Shown piece by piece: positions 8,775 to 18,281 of a stretch of DNA of 64,000 nucleotides. This stretch comes from Pseudomonas sp. PB101 (GTDB lineage: Bacteria; Pseudomonadota; Gammaproteobacteria; Pseudomonadales; Pseudomonadaceae): positions 1 to 64,000 of the forward strand of contig NZ_RWIR01000004.1 in NCBI RefSeq assembly GCF_009764265.1. The letters are read 5' to 3'. A model generated the notes under the pieces. The model worked only from the letters and a program-made list of their open reading frames with translations, had not been told where the DNA came from and searched no databases. The number at the start of each line of letters is the position of its first letter. The stretch's first letter is position 1. A program made the translations under genes and the position numbers.

Positions 8775-9614
8775 TTATCTGTCTGGAAGATTTGAGCAGC
8801 GTTTGCGGTACAGCGCCGGCGTCAGGCCGTAGGCGCGCATGAACCAGCGGCCCAGATGGCTCTGGTCGGCAAAACCCAGTTGCATCGCCACCGCCGCCGG
8901 TTGTTCGCCACGCGCCAGCAGGCGCCGGGCGGTGGCCAGGCGCAGTTGCACCAGATACGCGTGGGGCGCCATGCCGAAGGCTGCCTTGAACGCGCGGGTC
9001 AGGCGAAAGCGGTCGACGCCGGTGACGGCGGCCAGTTGATCGAGGCCGATGTCGTATTGGGCGTTGGCATGCAGGTATTCCCGGGCCTTGTGCGCCACTT
9101 GCGGCAGACGCGGGTCCTGGCCATCGCGGGCGCGCCAGTGCAAATGGCTGGTCAGGCGTTCGAGCAAACCGTCGAGGGCGGTCTGGCGGACGATCTTCAG
9201 CTCACCGCCATGCAGGGTTTCAAACGCCAGGCTGGTGGCCCGGGCCAGGCGCGCGTCGCTGGCCAGGGTGGCGGCGAAGCTCAGTTGGCTGTTGTCGGGG
9301 GCATGCTCGAACACGGCGCCGAGTTCGCGCTGCAACCACTGCGGGTCGAGGTACAGCATGCGGTAGGTAAAACCGTCGGCGGTCGGCGCTTCGCCGTCAT
9401 GGATATCACCGGGCTCGAGCAAAAACACCTTGCCCGGGGTGCTCTGGTGCCGGGCCCTCCGGCAATTGAATTGCTGCACGCCTTGCTCGGTGACGCCCAC
9501 CAGATAACTGTCATGCCAGTGCGGGTCATAGGCGTGACCTTCGAAATGCGCGCGCAGGGTCTCGATGCCGGTGTCGGCATCCTGGGCCAGGTCGATCCAG
9601 TTGTGAGAAGTCAT
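8775..9614 (-). CDS. AraC-family transcriptional regulator
   Basis: 279-residue regulator with an N-terminal cupin-like ligand domain (HWHDSYLVGVTEQGVQQF, then the LLEPGDIHDGE segment) and a C-terminal double helix-turn-helix (GLDQLAAVTGVDRFRLTRAF and the second helix pair ending in FADQSHLGRWFMRAYGLTPA). This layout is typical of AraC proteins that control amino-acid exporters lying next to them. Here the LysE-type gene follows on the same strand after about 50 bp. The ligand is unknown. Confidence 0.9.
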   Translation of the reverse strand: MTSHNWIDLAQDADTGIETLRAHFEGHAYDPHWHDSYLVGVTEQGVQQFNCRRARHQSTPGKVFLLEPGDIHDGEAPTADGFTYRMLYLDPQWLQRELGAVFEHAPDNSQLSFAATLASDARLARATSLAFETLHGGELKIVRQTALDGLLERLTSHLHWRARDGQDPRLPQVAHKAREYLHANAQYDIGLDQLAAVTGVDRFRLTRAFKAAFGMAPHAYLVQLRLATARRLLARGEQPAAVAMQLGFADQSHLGRWFMRAYGLTPALYRKRCSNLPDR

Positions 9615-9691
9615 GCTGCACCTGCACGGCGAATAGACCGACCCATTTAACGCCCGCGCCGAGCTCGCTGACTAGAACGTTTGTGCAGCTT

Positions 9692-10333
9692 TCAGTTGAA
9701 CAGCCCGGCGGCGATGTTGATCGAGAACCCGAGAATGGCTGTGTTGAACAGAAAACCGATCAACGACTGCGCCAGCACGATCTTGCGCAAGTCACGGGTG
9801 GCCACGCCGACATCCGAGGTCTGCACCGCCACGCCGACGGTGAACGAGAAGTACAGGAAGTCCCAGTAATTGGGCGTCGTCAGGCCTTCAGCAAAACGCA
9901 GCGCCGGCTCTTTGCCTTCCCAGGTGTAAAACAGGCGCGCGTAGTGCACGCTGAAAATCACCCCGATCAGCAGCCACGAACCGATCACCGTCAGCGCGGT
10001 GAAGCCGTAATGCAGGAGCTTGCGGGTGGTTTCCAGGTCTTTGCTGCCCGCCAGTTCGAAGGTGATGGTCGCCAGGCTGGCCAGTGCCGCAATGCATACC
10101 ACCAACAGCACCAGCCCGGCGTTTTCGTCTTCGATCTCGGCAATGCGTTTCACGTCGGTCGCTTTCGAACGCACAACGAGCCAGGACATCAGGATCAGGT
10201 AGATCCAGACACCGGTATTCCAGCCGATGAGGATCTTGCTGACCGGCGAATCGGCAGGCGCCAGAAAGCCCACCGCGATGCCCAACAGGATGGCGGCGGA
10301 CAGGCGAGGGTGGGTGCGGGCGAGGAAGATCAT
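9692..10333 (-). CDS. DUF1345 membrane protein
   Basis: 213-residue inner-membrane protein with about five hydrophobic helices, for example [15 protein letters not shown] near residue 13 and [12 protein letters not shown] near 45. The segment [20 protein letters not shown] near residue 155 is characteristic of the DUF1345 family and resembles ion-channel pore regions; no function is established. Neighbours give no functional clue. The stop is followed by the AraC gene on the same strand after about 80 bp. Confidence 0.85.
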   Translation of the reverse strand: MIFLARTHPRLSAAILLGIAVGFLAPADSPVSKILIGWNTGVWIYLILMSWLVVRSKATDVKRIAEIEDENAGLVLLVVCIAALASLATITFELAGSKDLETTRKLLHYGFTALTVIGSWLLIGVIFSVHYARLFYTWEGKEPALRFAEGLTTPNYWDFLYFSFTVGVAVQTSDVGVATRDLRKIVLAQSLIGFLFNTAILGFSINIAAGLFN

Positions 10334-10410
10334 GGAGGCTCGATGGGCTTTGGGCTATGCCAACACCTTAGCCCAGGTAACCACAATCTTGAAGTCACCG
10401 AGATCCCCTT

Positions 10411-10500
10411 GTGGGAGCGAGCCTGCTCGCGATTGCGGACTGACAGTCAACTTAGTCATTGACTGACACACCGTCATCGCGAGCAGGCTCGCTCCCACAG
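10411..10500. repeat. REP pair downstream of the RND pump gene
   Basis: Two inverted arms of the GCGAGCNNGCTCGC type, each with the GTGGGAGC/GCTCCCAC end, separated by a spacer of about 45 bp. It occupies most of the gap between the DUF1345 gene and the RND gene. Confidence 0.85.
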
Positions 10501-10514
10501 GGATTGGTGTTGGG

Positions 10515-13500
10515 TCAGGTGGTTTTGTGGCGCTTGCGCACCAGCTTCATCACCACCACAAAAAACACCGGCACGAACACCACGGCCAGCGTCGCCGTGA
10601 TCATCCCGCCGATCACCCCGGTGCCGATGGCCTGCTGGCTTGCCGAACTGGCGCCGGTGGCGATCGCCAGCGGCACCACGCCAAGGATGAATGCCAGGGA
10701 GGTCATGACAATCGGCCGCAACCGCAGGCGTGCCGCTTGCAGGGTGGCGTCGACCAGGTCGTGGCCTTCGTCGTACAGGCTCTTGGCGAACTCGATGATC
10801 AGGATCGCGTTCTTCGCCGACAGGCCGATGATGGTGATCAGCCCGACCTTGAAGAACACGTCGTTGGGCATGCCGCGCAAGGTCACGGCCAGCACCGCGC
10901 CGAGCACGCCCAGCGGCACCACCAGCAGCACCGAGGTCGGGATCGACCAGCTCTCGTACAACGCCGCCAGGCACAGGAACACGATTAACAGCGACAGCCC
11001 CAGCAGGATCGGTGCCTGGCTGCCGGATAAACGTTCCTGCAGGGACAACCCGGTCCATTCCTGGCCCAGGCCTGCCGGGCCTTGCGCCACCAACCGCTCG
11101 ATTTCGGCCATGGCCTCGCCGGTGCTGTGGCCCGGTGTCGGTTCGCCGGAAATGCTGATCGCCGGGTAGCCGTTGTAGCGGGTCAACTGCGCCGGGCCCT
11201 GGGTCCACTTGGCCTGCACGAAGGCCGACAACGGCACCATTTTTCCGTGGGTGTTGCGCACGTGGATCTTCAGCAGGTCTTCCACCTGGCTGCGCTGATC
11301 ACCCTCGGCCTGGACCACGACGCGTTGCATCCGACCCTGATTGGGGAAGTCGTTGATGTAGGCCGAGCCCACGGCGGTGGACAGCACGTTGCCGACGTCG
11401 GCAAAGGACACCCCCAGCGCGTTGGCCTGCTTGCGGTCGACCACCAGTTGCACCTGTGGCGCCTCGGCCAGGGCGCTTTCGCGCACGTTCATCAGGACCG
11501 GGCTTTTTTCCGCCGCGGCGAGTAACCCGGTGCGGGCTTCCATCAACTTCTCATGGCCGAGACCACCACGGTCCTGCAGACGGAACTCGAAGCCGCTGGA
11601 CGTACCCAGGCCGTCCACGGGTGGCGGCAACACGGCAAAGGTCACCGCGTCCTTGATCTGGTTGAGGGCAACGTTCGCCCGGTCGGCAATCGACGCGGCC
11701 GAATCGTCGCTACCGCGCTCCGACCAGTCCTTGAGCGTGCTGAACGCCAGCGCCGCATTCTGTCCGCTGCCGGAGAAACTGAAACCGAGGATCACCACGC
11801 TGTCGCGAATGCCCGGCTCGCCGGCGTTGTGCGCTTCGACCTGCTCGGCCACCTGCACCGTGCGGTTCTTGCTGGCACCCGGTGGCAACTGGATGTCGGT
11901 GATGGTGTAGCCCTGGTCTTCCACCGGCAAAAACGAAGAGGGCAGGCGACTGAAGGCCAGGCCCAGACCGATCAGCAATACGCCGTAGATCAGCAGGTAG
12001 CGCCCGGTGCGTTTCAGCGCATAGGCCACCCAACCCTGATAGCGCTCGGTCAGTCGCTCGAAGCCGCGGTTGAACCAGCCGAAGAACCCGGTCTTTTCGT
12101 GGTGCTCGCCTTTGGCGATCGGCTTGAGCAACGTCGCGCACAGGGCCGGGGTCAAGGTCAGGGCGAGGAAGGCCGAGAACAGGATCGAGGTGGCCATCGA
12201 CAGCGAGAACTGCTGGTAGATCACCCCGACCGAGCCCTGCATGAACGCCATCGGAATGAACACCGCGACCAGTACCAGGGTGATGCCGATGATGGCCCCG
12301 GTAATCTGTTGCATGGCCTTGCGTGTGGCTTCCTTGGGCGACAAACCCTCGGTGGCCATGATGCGCTCGACGTTCTCCACCACCACGATGGCGTCGTCCA
12401 CCAGGATGCCGATGGCCAGCACCATGCCGAACATGGTCAGTACGTTGATCGAAAACCCCAGCGCCAGCATCGTCGCAAAGGTGCCCATCAACGCCACCGG
12501 CACCACCAGCGTCGGGATCAGCGTGTAGCGGATGTTCTGCAGGAACAGGAACATCACCGCGAACACCAGCAACATCGCCTCGAGCAGGGTGTAGACCACC
12601 TTGGTGATCGAGACCTTGACGAAGGGCGAGGTGTCGTAGGGGATCGAGTACTCGACGTTCGCCGGGAAATAACGCTTGAGTTCGTCCATCTTCGCCCGCA
12701 CCAGGGTCGCGGTGTTCAGGGCGTTGGCGCCGGGCGACAGCTGCACGGCGACGGCGGTGGACGGCTTGCCGTTCAGGCGCGTGGAAAACTGGTATTCCTG
12801 GCTGCCGATCTCGACCCGCGCCACATCGCTGATGCGCACGGTCGAGCCGTCCGGGTTGGCCTTGAGGACGATGTCGGCAAACTCTTCAGGCGTCGACAAC
12901 TGCCCCTTGACCAGAATGGTCGCGGTGATTTCCTGGGTAGTGCGGGTCGGCAGATCGCCGATGCTGCCCGCCGACACCTGGGCGTTCTGCGCGACGATCG
13001 CGGCATTGACGTCCGCTGGCGTCAGGTTGAAGGCGAGCAGTTTCTGCGGGTCGATCCAGATCCGCATCGCCCGCTCGGCGCCGTACAGCTGCGCCTTGCC
13101 GACGCCGTCCAGACGCTTGATCTCGTTCATCACGTTGCGCGCCAGGTAATCGCTGAGCGCCACGTCGTCGAGCTTGCCGTCACTGGACGTCAGGGTGATC
13201 AACAGCAGGAAACCGGAGGAGACTTTCTCCACCTGCAAACCTTGCTGGATCACCGCCTGTGGCAGGCGCGACTCCACGGCCTTGAGGCGGTTCTGCACGT
13301 CCACCTGCGCCAGTTCCGGGTTGGTCCCCGGCTGGAAGGTAGCCTTGATGGTCGCGCTGCCGAGGCTGCTCTGGGATTCGAAATACAACAGGTGATCGGC
13401 GCCGTTGAGCTCTTCCTCGATCAGGCTGACCACGCTTTCGTCCACGGTTTGCGCCGAAGCGCCCGGGTACACGGCGTAGATTTCGATTTGCGGCGGCGCC

Positions 13501-13613
13501 ACATCGGGGTATTGGGCCACCGGCAGTTGCGGAATGGCCAGGGCACCGGCCAGCAGGATGAACAGGGCGACCACCCAGGCGAACACCGGGCGGTCGATAA
13601 AGAACTGCGGCAT
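10515..13613 (-). CDS. RND efflux transporter, HAE-1 family (MexD-like)
   Basis: Inner-membrane proton-driven drug pump of 1032 residues, the usual length for AcrB/MexB/MexD proteins. It begins with the typical FFIDRPVFAWV and has the paired proton-relay aspartates in GILVDDAIVVVEN in helix 4 (near residue 405), the lysine in LSAKNAILIIEF and the conserved LRPIVMTSLAFILG near the C-terminus. It starts 14 bp after the adaptor gene, so the two are one operon. From memory its sequence is nearest to MexD among the known Pseudomonas pumps. No outer-membrane channel gene follows, so it probably borrows an OprM/OprJ-type channel encoded elsewhere. Confidence 0.94.
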   Translation of the reverse strand: MPQFFIDRPVFAWVVALFILLAGALAIPQLPVAQYPDVAPPQIEIYAVYPGASAQTVDESVVSLIEEELNGADHLLYFESQSSLGSATIKATFQPGTNPELAQVDVQNRLKAVESRLPQAVIQQGLQVEKVSSGFLLLITLTSSDGKLDDVALSDYLARNVMNEIKRLDGVGKAQLYGAERAMRIWIDPQKLLAFNLTPADVNAAIVAQNAQVSAGSIGDLPTRTTQEITATILVKGQLSTPEEFADIVLKANPDGSTVRISDVARVEIGSQEYQFSTRLNGKPSTAVAVQLSPGANALNTATLVRAKMDELKRYFPANVEYSIPYDTSPFVKVSITKVVYTLLEAMLLVFAVMFLFLQNIRYTLIPTLVVPVALMGTFATMLALGFSINVLTMFGMVLAIGILVDDAIVVVENVERIMATEGLSPKEATRKAMQQITGAIIGITLVLVAVFIPMAFMQGSVGVIYQQFSLSMATSILFSAFLALTLTPALCATLLKPIAKGEHHEKTGFFGWFNRGFERLTERYQGWVAYALKRTGRYLLIYGVLLIGLGLAFSRLPSSFLPVEDQGYTITDIQLPPGASKNRTVQVAEQVEAHNAGEPGIRDSVVILGFSFSGSGQNAALAFSTLKDWSERGSDDSAASIADRANVALNQIKDAVTFAVLPPPVDGLGTSSGFEFRLQDRGGLGHEKLMEARTGLLAAAEKSPVLMNVRESALAEAPQVQLVVDRKQANALGVSFADVGNVLSTAVGSAYINDFPNQGRMQRVVVQAEGDQRSQVEDLLKIHVRNTHGKMVPLSAFVQAKWTQGPAQLTRYNGYPAISISGEPTPGHSTGEAMAEIERLVAQGPAGLGQEWTGLSLQERLSGSQAPILLGLSLLIVFLCLAALYESWSIPTSVLLVVPLGVLGAVLAVTLRGMPNDVFFKVGLITIIGLSAKNAILIIEFAKSLYDEGHDLVDATLQAARLRLRPIVMTSLAFILGVVPLAIATGASSASQQAIGTGVIGGMITATLAVVFVPVFFVVVMKLVRKRHKTT

Positions 13614-13627
13614 AAAAAGCGTCCTGC

Positions 13628-14797
13628 TTACTGACCAGTCATCTGGGCGAGTGGAAGAGGGGTGTCGTCGATCTGCACTTTCTCGCCGGGGCGGGCGTGC
13701 TGCAGGCCCTCGATGACAATGCGGTCGCCTGCTTTCAGGCCACCGGTGACGATCCAGCGATCATTCTGCACGGCGCCGAGTTCGACCGGCTGCTGGCCGA
13801 CACGCTGCTCGGAGTCGAGCAGCAGCACCTGGGCGATACCGGCGCTGTCGCGCTGGATGGCCCGTTGCGGCACGCTGATGCCCTGCTGGTTGACCGCCTG
13901 TTCCAGGCGCACGCGCACGAAACTGCCGGGCAGCAGGTCGAGGTCGGGATTGGGGAATTCGCTGCGCAGGATGATCTGGCCGGTGCCGGGGTCGACGGTG
14001 ATGTCGCTGAACAGCATTTTGCCCGGCAGCGGGTAGAGGCTGCCGTCATCCTGAATCAGCGTGGCCTTGGCCTGGTCCTGGCCGACCTGCTGCAACTGGC
14101 CGGAACGGAAGGCCCGGCGCAGCTCGTTGAGTTCGCGGGTGGACTGGGTCAGGTCGGCGTGAATCGGGTTCAGTTGCTGGATCAGTGCCAGCGGCGTGGT
14201 TTCGTTCTGCCCCACCAATGCGCCTTCGGTGACCAGCGCCCGGCCGATGCGCCCGGAGATCGGCGCGGTGACGGTGGCGTAGCCGAGGTTCAGCTTTGCC
14301 CGCTCCACGGCGGCTTTATTGGCGGCGACGTCGGCGGCAGTCTGCCGTGCGTTGGCCCGGGCGTTGTCGTAGTCCTGGCCGCTGATGGCCTTGTCGTCGA
14401 TCAACTGGGCGTAGCGTTGCTCCTGCAACCGGGCCTGGAACGCGTTGGCCTCGGCCTTGCGCAACGCTGCTTCGGCGCTGTCCAGGTCGGCCTTGAACGG
14501 CGCCGGATCGATGCGGAACAACACATCCCCTTGTTTGACGTCACTGCCTTCGCGGAAGGTCCGCTGCAAGACCACGCCGGCCACGCGGGCACGCACTTCG
14601 GCCATGCGCGGTGCGGCAATCCGCCCGCTCAGTTCGCTGCTGATGGTCAGTGGCTGCGCTTCGATGGTCTCGATGCGAACCGTGGCCAGCGGCGCCTGTT
14701 CCTCGGCGTTCGAGGCCTTGTCACACGCGGCCAGTGTCAACGCCAGAGCAATCAGACTGAGCCTGGCAAGCAGATTCTTCGACATGTAATACCCCAT
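13628..14797 (-). CDS. RND efflux periplasmic adaptor (membrane fusion protein), lipoprotein
   Basis: 389-residue HlyD/AcrA-family adaptor linking the RND pump to an outer-membrane channel. It has a lipoprotein signal with lipobox LAAC (Cys25), the lipoyl half-motifs around VRARVAGVV and VTAPISGRIGRALV, an alpha-hairpin between them (roughly residues 100-170) and beta-barrel and membrane-proximal domains after it. The ATG at 14797 has GGAG with 6-nt spacing and is preferred over the ATG four codons later. It is divergent from a response-regulator gene, with a REP pair between, which suggests regulation by that two-component system. Confidence 0.93.
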   Translation of the reverse strand: MGYYMSKNLLARLSLIALALTLAACDKASNAEEQAPLATVRIETIEAQPLTISSELSGRIAAPRMAEVRARVAGVVLQRTFREGSDVKQGDVLFRIDPAPFKADLDSAEAALRKAEANAFQARLQEQRYAQLIDDKAISGQDYDNARANARQTAADVAANKAAVERAKLNLGYATVTAPISGRIGRALVTEGALVGQNETTPLALIQQLNPIHADLTQSTRELNELRRAFRSGQLQQVGQDQAKATLIQDDGSLYPLPGKMLFSDITVDPGTGQIILRSEFPNPDLDLLPGSFVRVRLEQAVNQQGISVPQRAIQRDSAGIAQVLLLDSEQRVGQQPVELGAVQNDRWIVTGGLKAGDRIVIEGLQHARPGEKVQIDDTPLPLAQMTGQ

Positions 14798-14944
14798 TAA
14801 AGACTCCCGGCATGCTACCGGGCGCAGGCGAGGGTAGCGGTGAAGCTTTGTTGGTGCTGTGTGAAATTGTGTAAGGGTTTTACTCAGAGACGGGTGAGGG
14901 CGTATATCCTTCAGTCCTTGATTTCTATTGCGCCTGACAGATCG

Positions 14945-15039
14945 CTTTCGCGGGCAAGCCCGCTCCCACAGTGGTCGGTGGTGTTCATAACATTTGTGTT
15001 CACCGCAAATCCCTGTGGGAGCGGGCTTGCCCGCGAAGA
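14945..15039. repeat. REP pair between efflux operon and two-component system
   Basis: Inverted arms of the CGGGCAAGCCCG type around a spacer of about 45 bp, lying in the divergent promoter region of 281 bp. The rest of that gap shows no ORF. Confidence 0.85.
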
Positions 15040-15078
15040 GGCCGGAACAGACGCCAAAGCACTTTCTGGAAACACCCC

Positions 15079-15780
15079 ATGCCCAACATCCTCCTGGTCG
15101 AAGACGACACCGCCCTCGCCGAACTGATTGCCAGCTACCTGGAGCGCAACGGTTATTCCGTCAGCGTGATCGGTCGTGGCGATCATGTGCGCGAACGTGC
15201 GCGAGTCAGTCCGCCGGACCTGGTCATTCTCGACCTGATGCTGCCCGGCCTCGACGGCTTGCAAGTCTGTCGCCTGCTGCGCGCCGACTCGGCGACCTTG
15301 CCGATCCTCATGCTTACCGCCCGCGACGACAGCCACGACCAGGTGCTGGGCCTGGAAATGGGCGCCGACGACTACGTCACCAAACCCTGCGAGCCACGGG
15401 TGCTGTTGGCACGGGTGCGGACCCTGTTGCGACGCAGCAGCCTCGGCGAGCCGCAGACCGCCAATGACCGCATTCTGATGGGCAACCTGTGCATCGATCT
15501 ATCGGAGCGCACCGTGACCTGGCGCGAGCAGTTGGTCGACCTGTCCAGCGGCGAGTACAACCTGCTGGTGGTGCTGGCCCGGCATGCCGGTGAGGTGTTG
15601 AGCCGCGACCAGATCCTGCAACGCCTGCGCGGCATCGAATTCAACGGCACCGACCGTTCGGTGGACGTGGCGATCTCCAAGCTGCGGCGCAAGTTCGACG
15701 ACCACGCCGGCGAGGCGCGCAAGATCAAGACCGTGTGGGGCAAGGGCTATCTGTTCAGCCGTTCCGAGTGGGAATGCTGA
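15079..15780 (+). CDS. OmpR-family response regulator (RstA-like)
   Basis: 233-residue response regulator with an N-terminal receiver domain (acidic pocket E8/D9, phospho-acceptor D52 in VILDLML, T in MLTARD, K in VTKPCEP) and a C-terminal OmpR winged helix (LSSGEYNLLVVLARHAGEVL and the wing RKIKTVWGKGYLF). The overall pattern, including LRGIEFNGTDRSVDVAIS, is close to RstA. The ATG at 15079 matches the expected receiver start; the longer upstream frame is REP-derived. It is followed after 4 bp by its sensor kinase gene and lies divergent from the RND efflux operon, its most likely target. Confidence 0.93.
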   Translation: MPNILLVEDDTALAELIASYLERNGYSVSVIGRGDHVRERARVSPPDLVILDLMLPGLDGLQVCRLLRADSATLPILMLTARDDSHDQVLGLEMGADDYVTKPCEPRVLLARVRTLLRRSSLGEPQTANDRILMGNLCIDLSERTVTWREQLVDLSSGEYNLLVVLARHAGEVLSRDQILQRLRGIEFNGTDRSVDVAISKLRRKFDDHAGEARKIKTVWGKGYLFSRSEWEC

Positions 15781-15784
15781 GCCG

Positions 15785-17086
15785 ATGTTCAGGATCCTCT
15801 TTCGCCTGTACCTGGTGACCATCGTCTCGTTCAGCGCCGCGATCTACCTGGTGCCGGACCTGGTGGTCAAGGTGTTCCACGAGCGCTTTGTCACCTACAA
15901 CCTCGATTATTCGCGAGGGTTGCAAACCCTGATCGTCAAACAGTTCCACGGGGTCCCGGCCGAACAGTGGCCGGCCCTGGCCGCTGCAATGGACAAGGAC
16001 TTCGCTCCTCTGCACATCGTGCTCAGCAGCAATGACGACAGCAGCCTGACCCCTGATGAACAGCAGCGCTTGCGCCGCGGCGAGAACGTCGTGCGCGTGG
16101 GCGACTGGGGCTGGCGCACGCTGGCGGTCGCGCCGCTGAATGAGCACACCGTGGTGCAAATGGTGGTGCCGCCGGACCCGCTGGACGTCAACCTGTTGTA
16201 CTGGAGCATCAACGTACTGATCGGTGCGACCATGCTCGCCTGCCTGTTGCTGTGGCTGCGCCCGCACTGGCGCGACCTGGAACGCCTCAAGGGCGCTGCC
16301 GAACGCTTCGGCAAGGGCCACCTGGGCGAGCGCACGCAAATCTCCCCGAGTTCCAACATCGGCAGCCTGGCCGGTGTGTTCGACACCATGGCCGGCGACA
16401 TCGAGAACCTGCTCAACCAGCAGCGCGACTTGCTCAATGCGGTGTCCCACGAGTTGCGCACGCCGCTGACGCGCCTGGATTTCGGCCTGGCGCTGGCGCT
16501 CTCCGACGACTTGCCGACAGCCAGTCGCGAACGCCTGCAAAGCCTGGTGGCGCACATTCGCGAACTCGATGAGCTGGTGCTGGAGCTGCTGTCCTACAGT
16601 CGCCTGCAAAACCCGGCGCAACTGCCGGAGCAGGTCGAGGTGTCGCTGGATGAGTTCATCGACAGCATTCTTGGCAGCGTCGACGAAGAGCTGGAGTCCC
16701 CGGAAATCGTCATCGACGTGCTGCTGCACGGCCAGCTCGAACGCTTCAGCCTGGACCCGCGCCTGACCGCGCGCGCCTTGCAGAACCTGCTGCGCAACGC
16801 CATGCGCTATTGCGAGAAACGCATTCAGATCGGTGTGCAGGTATCCGCCGACGGCTGTGAGATCTGGGTCGACGATGACGGCATCGGTATTCCGGACGAC
16901 GAGCGTGAGCGGATTTTCGAACCTTTCTACCGCCTCGACCGCAGTCGCGACCGTGCCACCGGCGGCTTCGGCCTGGGACTGGCGATCAGCCGCCGCGCAC
17001 TGGAGGCCCAGGGCGGCACCCTGACGGTAGAAGCCTCGCCACTGGGTGGGGCGCGGTTTCGCTTGTGGTTGCCGACGCCGCGTTGA
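15785..17086 (+). CDS. Sensor histidine kinase (RstB-like)
   Basis: 433-residue inner-membrane kinase. A first membrane helix (about residues 5-25), a periplasmic sensor of roughly 110 residues, a second helix (about 140-158), a HAMP segment (WLRPHWRDLERLKGAAERFG), the dimerisation box with phospho-accepting H222 in AVSHELRTPLTRL, and ATPase boxes N (NLLRNAMRYCE), G1 (DDDGIGI) and G2 (GGFGLGLAI) are all present. The arrangement and the periplasmic size resemble RstB. It forms an operon with the preceding regulator. The signal sensed is unknown. Confidence 0.93.
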   Translation: MFRILFRLYLVTIVSFSAAIYLVPDLVVKVFHERFVTYNLDYSRGLQTLIVKQFHGVPAEQWPALAAAMDKDFAPLHIVLSSNDDSSLTPDEQQRLRRGENVVRVGDWGWRTLAVAPLNEHTVVQMVVPPDPLDVNLLYWSINVLIGATMLACLLLWLRPHWRDLERLKGAAERFGKGHLGERTQISPSSNIGSLAGVFDTMAGDIENLLNQQRDLLNAVSHELRTPLTRLDFGLALALSDDLPTASRERLQSLVAHIRELDELVLELLSYSRLQNPAQLPEQVEVSLDEFIDSILGSVDEELESPEIVIDVLLHGQLERFSLDPRLTARALQNLLRNAMRYCEKRIQIGVQVSADGCEIWVDDDGIGIPDDERERIFEPFYRLDRSRDRATGGFGLGLAISRRALEAQGGTLTVEASPLGGARFRLWLPTPR

Positions 17087-17197
17087 ATACGACAAACGGC
17101 AGCCGCTTCTGTCAGATTTTACAGTAGCAAGGCGCTGCGCTTGCGCGTTTCATTGATCTGCGACATCACGAGAAGGTGGCAGGGCGGGAGGAGAAGA

Positions 17198-17473
17198 ATG
17201 AGCGCGCCAATAACAAGAGCCTGCGGGCAAGGCACAATCAGTGCAATCAGGGACGTCAGGGTCGAGAGCGTGTCGACAAAGTTCGCGATGGTCTTGCCCG
17301 ATGGCGGCCGCAGCAGGTTGGCGATCAGGATCGGACCCAACATCACCGCAGGGGGGAGCGCCTGTTTTCTGGTTGGCGATGCGGTGAAATTTACCCTGAC
17401 GAAGGGGGCTGGCGGAGAGCTGTTGAAGGCACACGACCTTGAGAAGTCGGGCGTCGACGGCAAGGCCACCTGA
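17198..17473 (+). CDS. Small unrecognised protein, possibly TOBE-like
   Basis: A 91-residue ORF whose ATG follows a very strong ribosome site, GGGAGGAG, at about 4-6 nt. I do not recognise it firmly. Residues around DVRVESVSTKFAMVLPDGG and later GDAVKFTLTK suggest a short beta-rich domain like the TOBE fold that binds molybdate or pterin in small binding proteins, but this is weak. Codons near the start (ATA, ACA, AGA) are rare for this genome, hinting at transfer or decay. It sits between the sensor kinase and the anti-sigma gene, convergent with the latter. Overlapping minus-strand frames have no ribosome site and look spurious. Confidence 0.45.
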   Translation: MSAPITRACGQGTISAIRDVRVESVSTKFAMVLPDGGRSRLAIRIGPNITAGGSACFLVGDAVKFTLTKGAGGELLKAHDLEKSGVDGKAT

Positions 17474-17519
17474 AGTCTGGCGCGGTCTTTTTACGACCCC
17501 GCAAGCCATTGTCGGTGCC

Positions 17520-18281
17520 TCAAGTGCTCAAGCGGCTGCGCAACAGCTTGGCCATCTCCTCCAGGTCCGTCATCGGCTGATGCCCGATGAGCATCCAGGC
17601 GTGTTCCGTGTCAGCCCAGTACACGATGTTCAGCTCGCGCCGCTGCTCCCGGGCCAAATGCCGGATGCCGTTATTGGAGCGGGTGACACACAGCGCCATG
17701 GGGCCGTGCGCCGGATCGAGGTAGGTGATCTGGGCGATGGGTGCACCGTCGTACTCGAGAATTTGCGCACGCTTGAACTCGGCACGCGGCAGGCTCAGTT
17801 TGGCCGGCGCGAGCTCGAGGCCCAGGCGTGTATCGATGGTCCGCAGCTGGGCCCGCTGGGTGGTCTCGTCAGCGGGCAGATGATCGAGGGTTTCCGGCAC
17901 GTAGAGCGCCATGTAGTCGGCCACCAGGCCACGCCAGTTGTGGGTCTGTTGACTCGCTTGCCAGCCGAGAAACAGGCGGTCCGCCAGCACGCCGCCGGCC
18001 ACCAGCCCGGCTGCGGCGGCAAGAAACCAGCGCCGGCTGAGCCCCGGGCGCACGGGGGAGGGCAGCGTGGCGAGCATGCCTTGCAGGCGGTCCACCGGCG
18101 CCTGCCGGGCCAGTTCATCGTAGGCCTCCTTGAACGGCAGGCTGCTGCGATCCAGCCATTGCAGGCGCAGGCTGAGCATCGGGTCGGCGATGAGGGCCGC
18201 GTCGATGCGCGAACGCTGCTCGGCGTCGAGTTGGTTGTCGAGGTAAGCCACCAGTTGTTCGTCCGAGGGTATCGCGTTCAT
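17520..18281 (-). CDS. Anti-sigma factor, membrane-anchored
   Basis: 253-residue anti-sigma factor for the sigma gene just upstream. The N-terminus has the zinc-free anti-sigma pattern (SDEQLVAYLDNQLDAEQRSR), and one membrane helix lies at about residues 86-102 (FLAAAAGLVAGGVLAD), followed by a periplasmic domain. The ATG at 18281 overlaps the sigma stop (TGATG) with GGAG 7 nt upstream, indicating translational coupling. This pairing fits co-expression of a sigma factor and its inhibitor. The releasing signal is unknown. Confidence 0.85.
   Translation of the reverse strand: MNAIPSDEQLVAYLDNQLDAEQRSRIDAALIADPMLSLRLQWLDRSSLPFKEAYDELARQAPVDRLQGMLATLPSPVRPGLSRRWFLAAAAGLVAGGVLADRLFLGWQASQQTHNWRGLVADYMALYVPETLDHLPADETTQRAQLRTIDTRLGLELAPAKLSLPRAEFKRAQILEYDGAPIAQITYLDPAHGPMALCVTRSNNGIRHLAREQRRELNIVYWADTEHAWMLIGHQPMTDLEEMAKLLRSRLST

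Noticed and set aside
11553..13634. 693-codon ORF antisense to the RND gene
   Set aside because: It is the mirror of a GC-rich coding frame: very rich in His, Gln, Arg and Gly, no domains, and the opposite strand encodes an unmistakable RND pump.
17119..17509. Two minus-strand ORFs of 116 and 119 codons opposite the small + strand gene
   Set aside because: No ribosome sites, Pro/Cys-rich shadow-like composition, and the + strand frame has a strong ribosome site.
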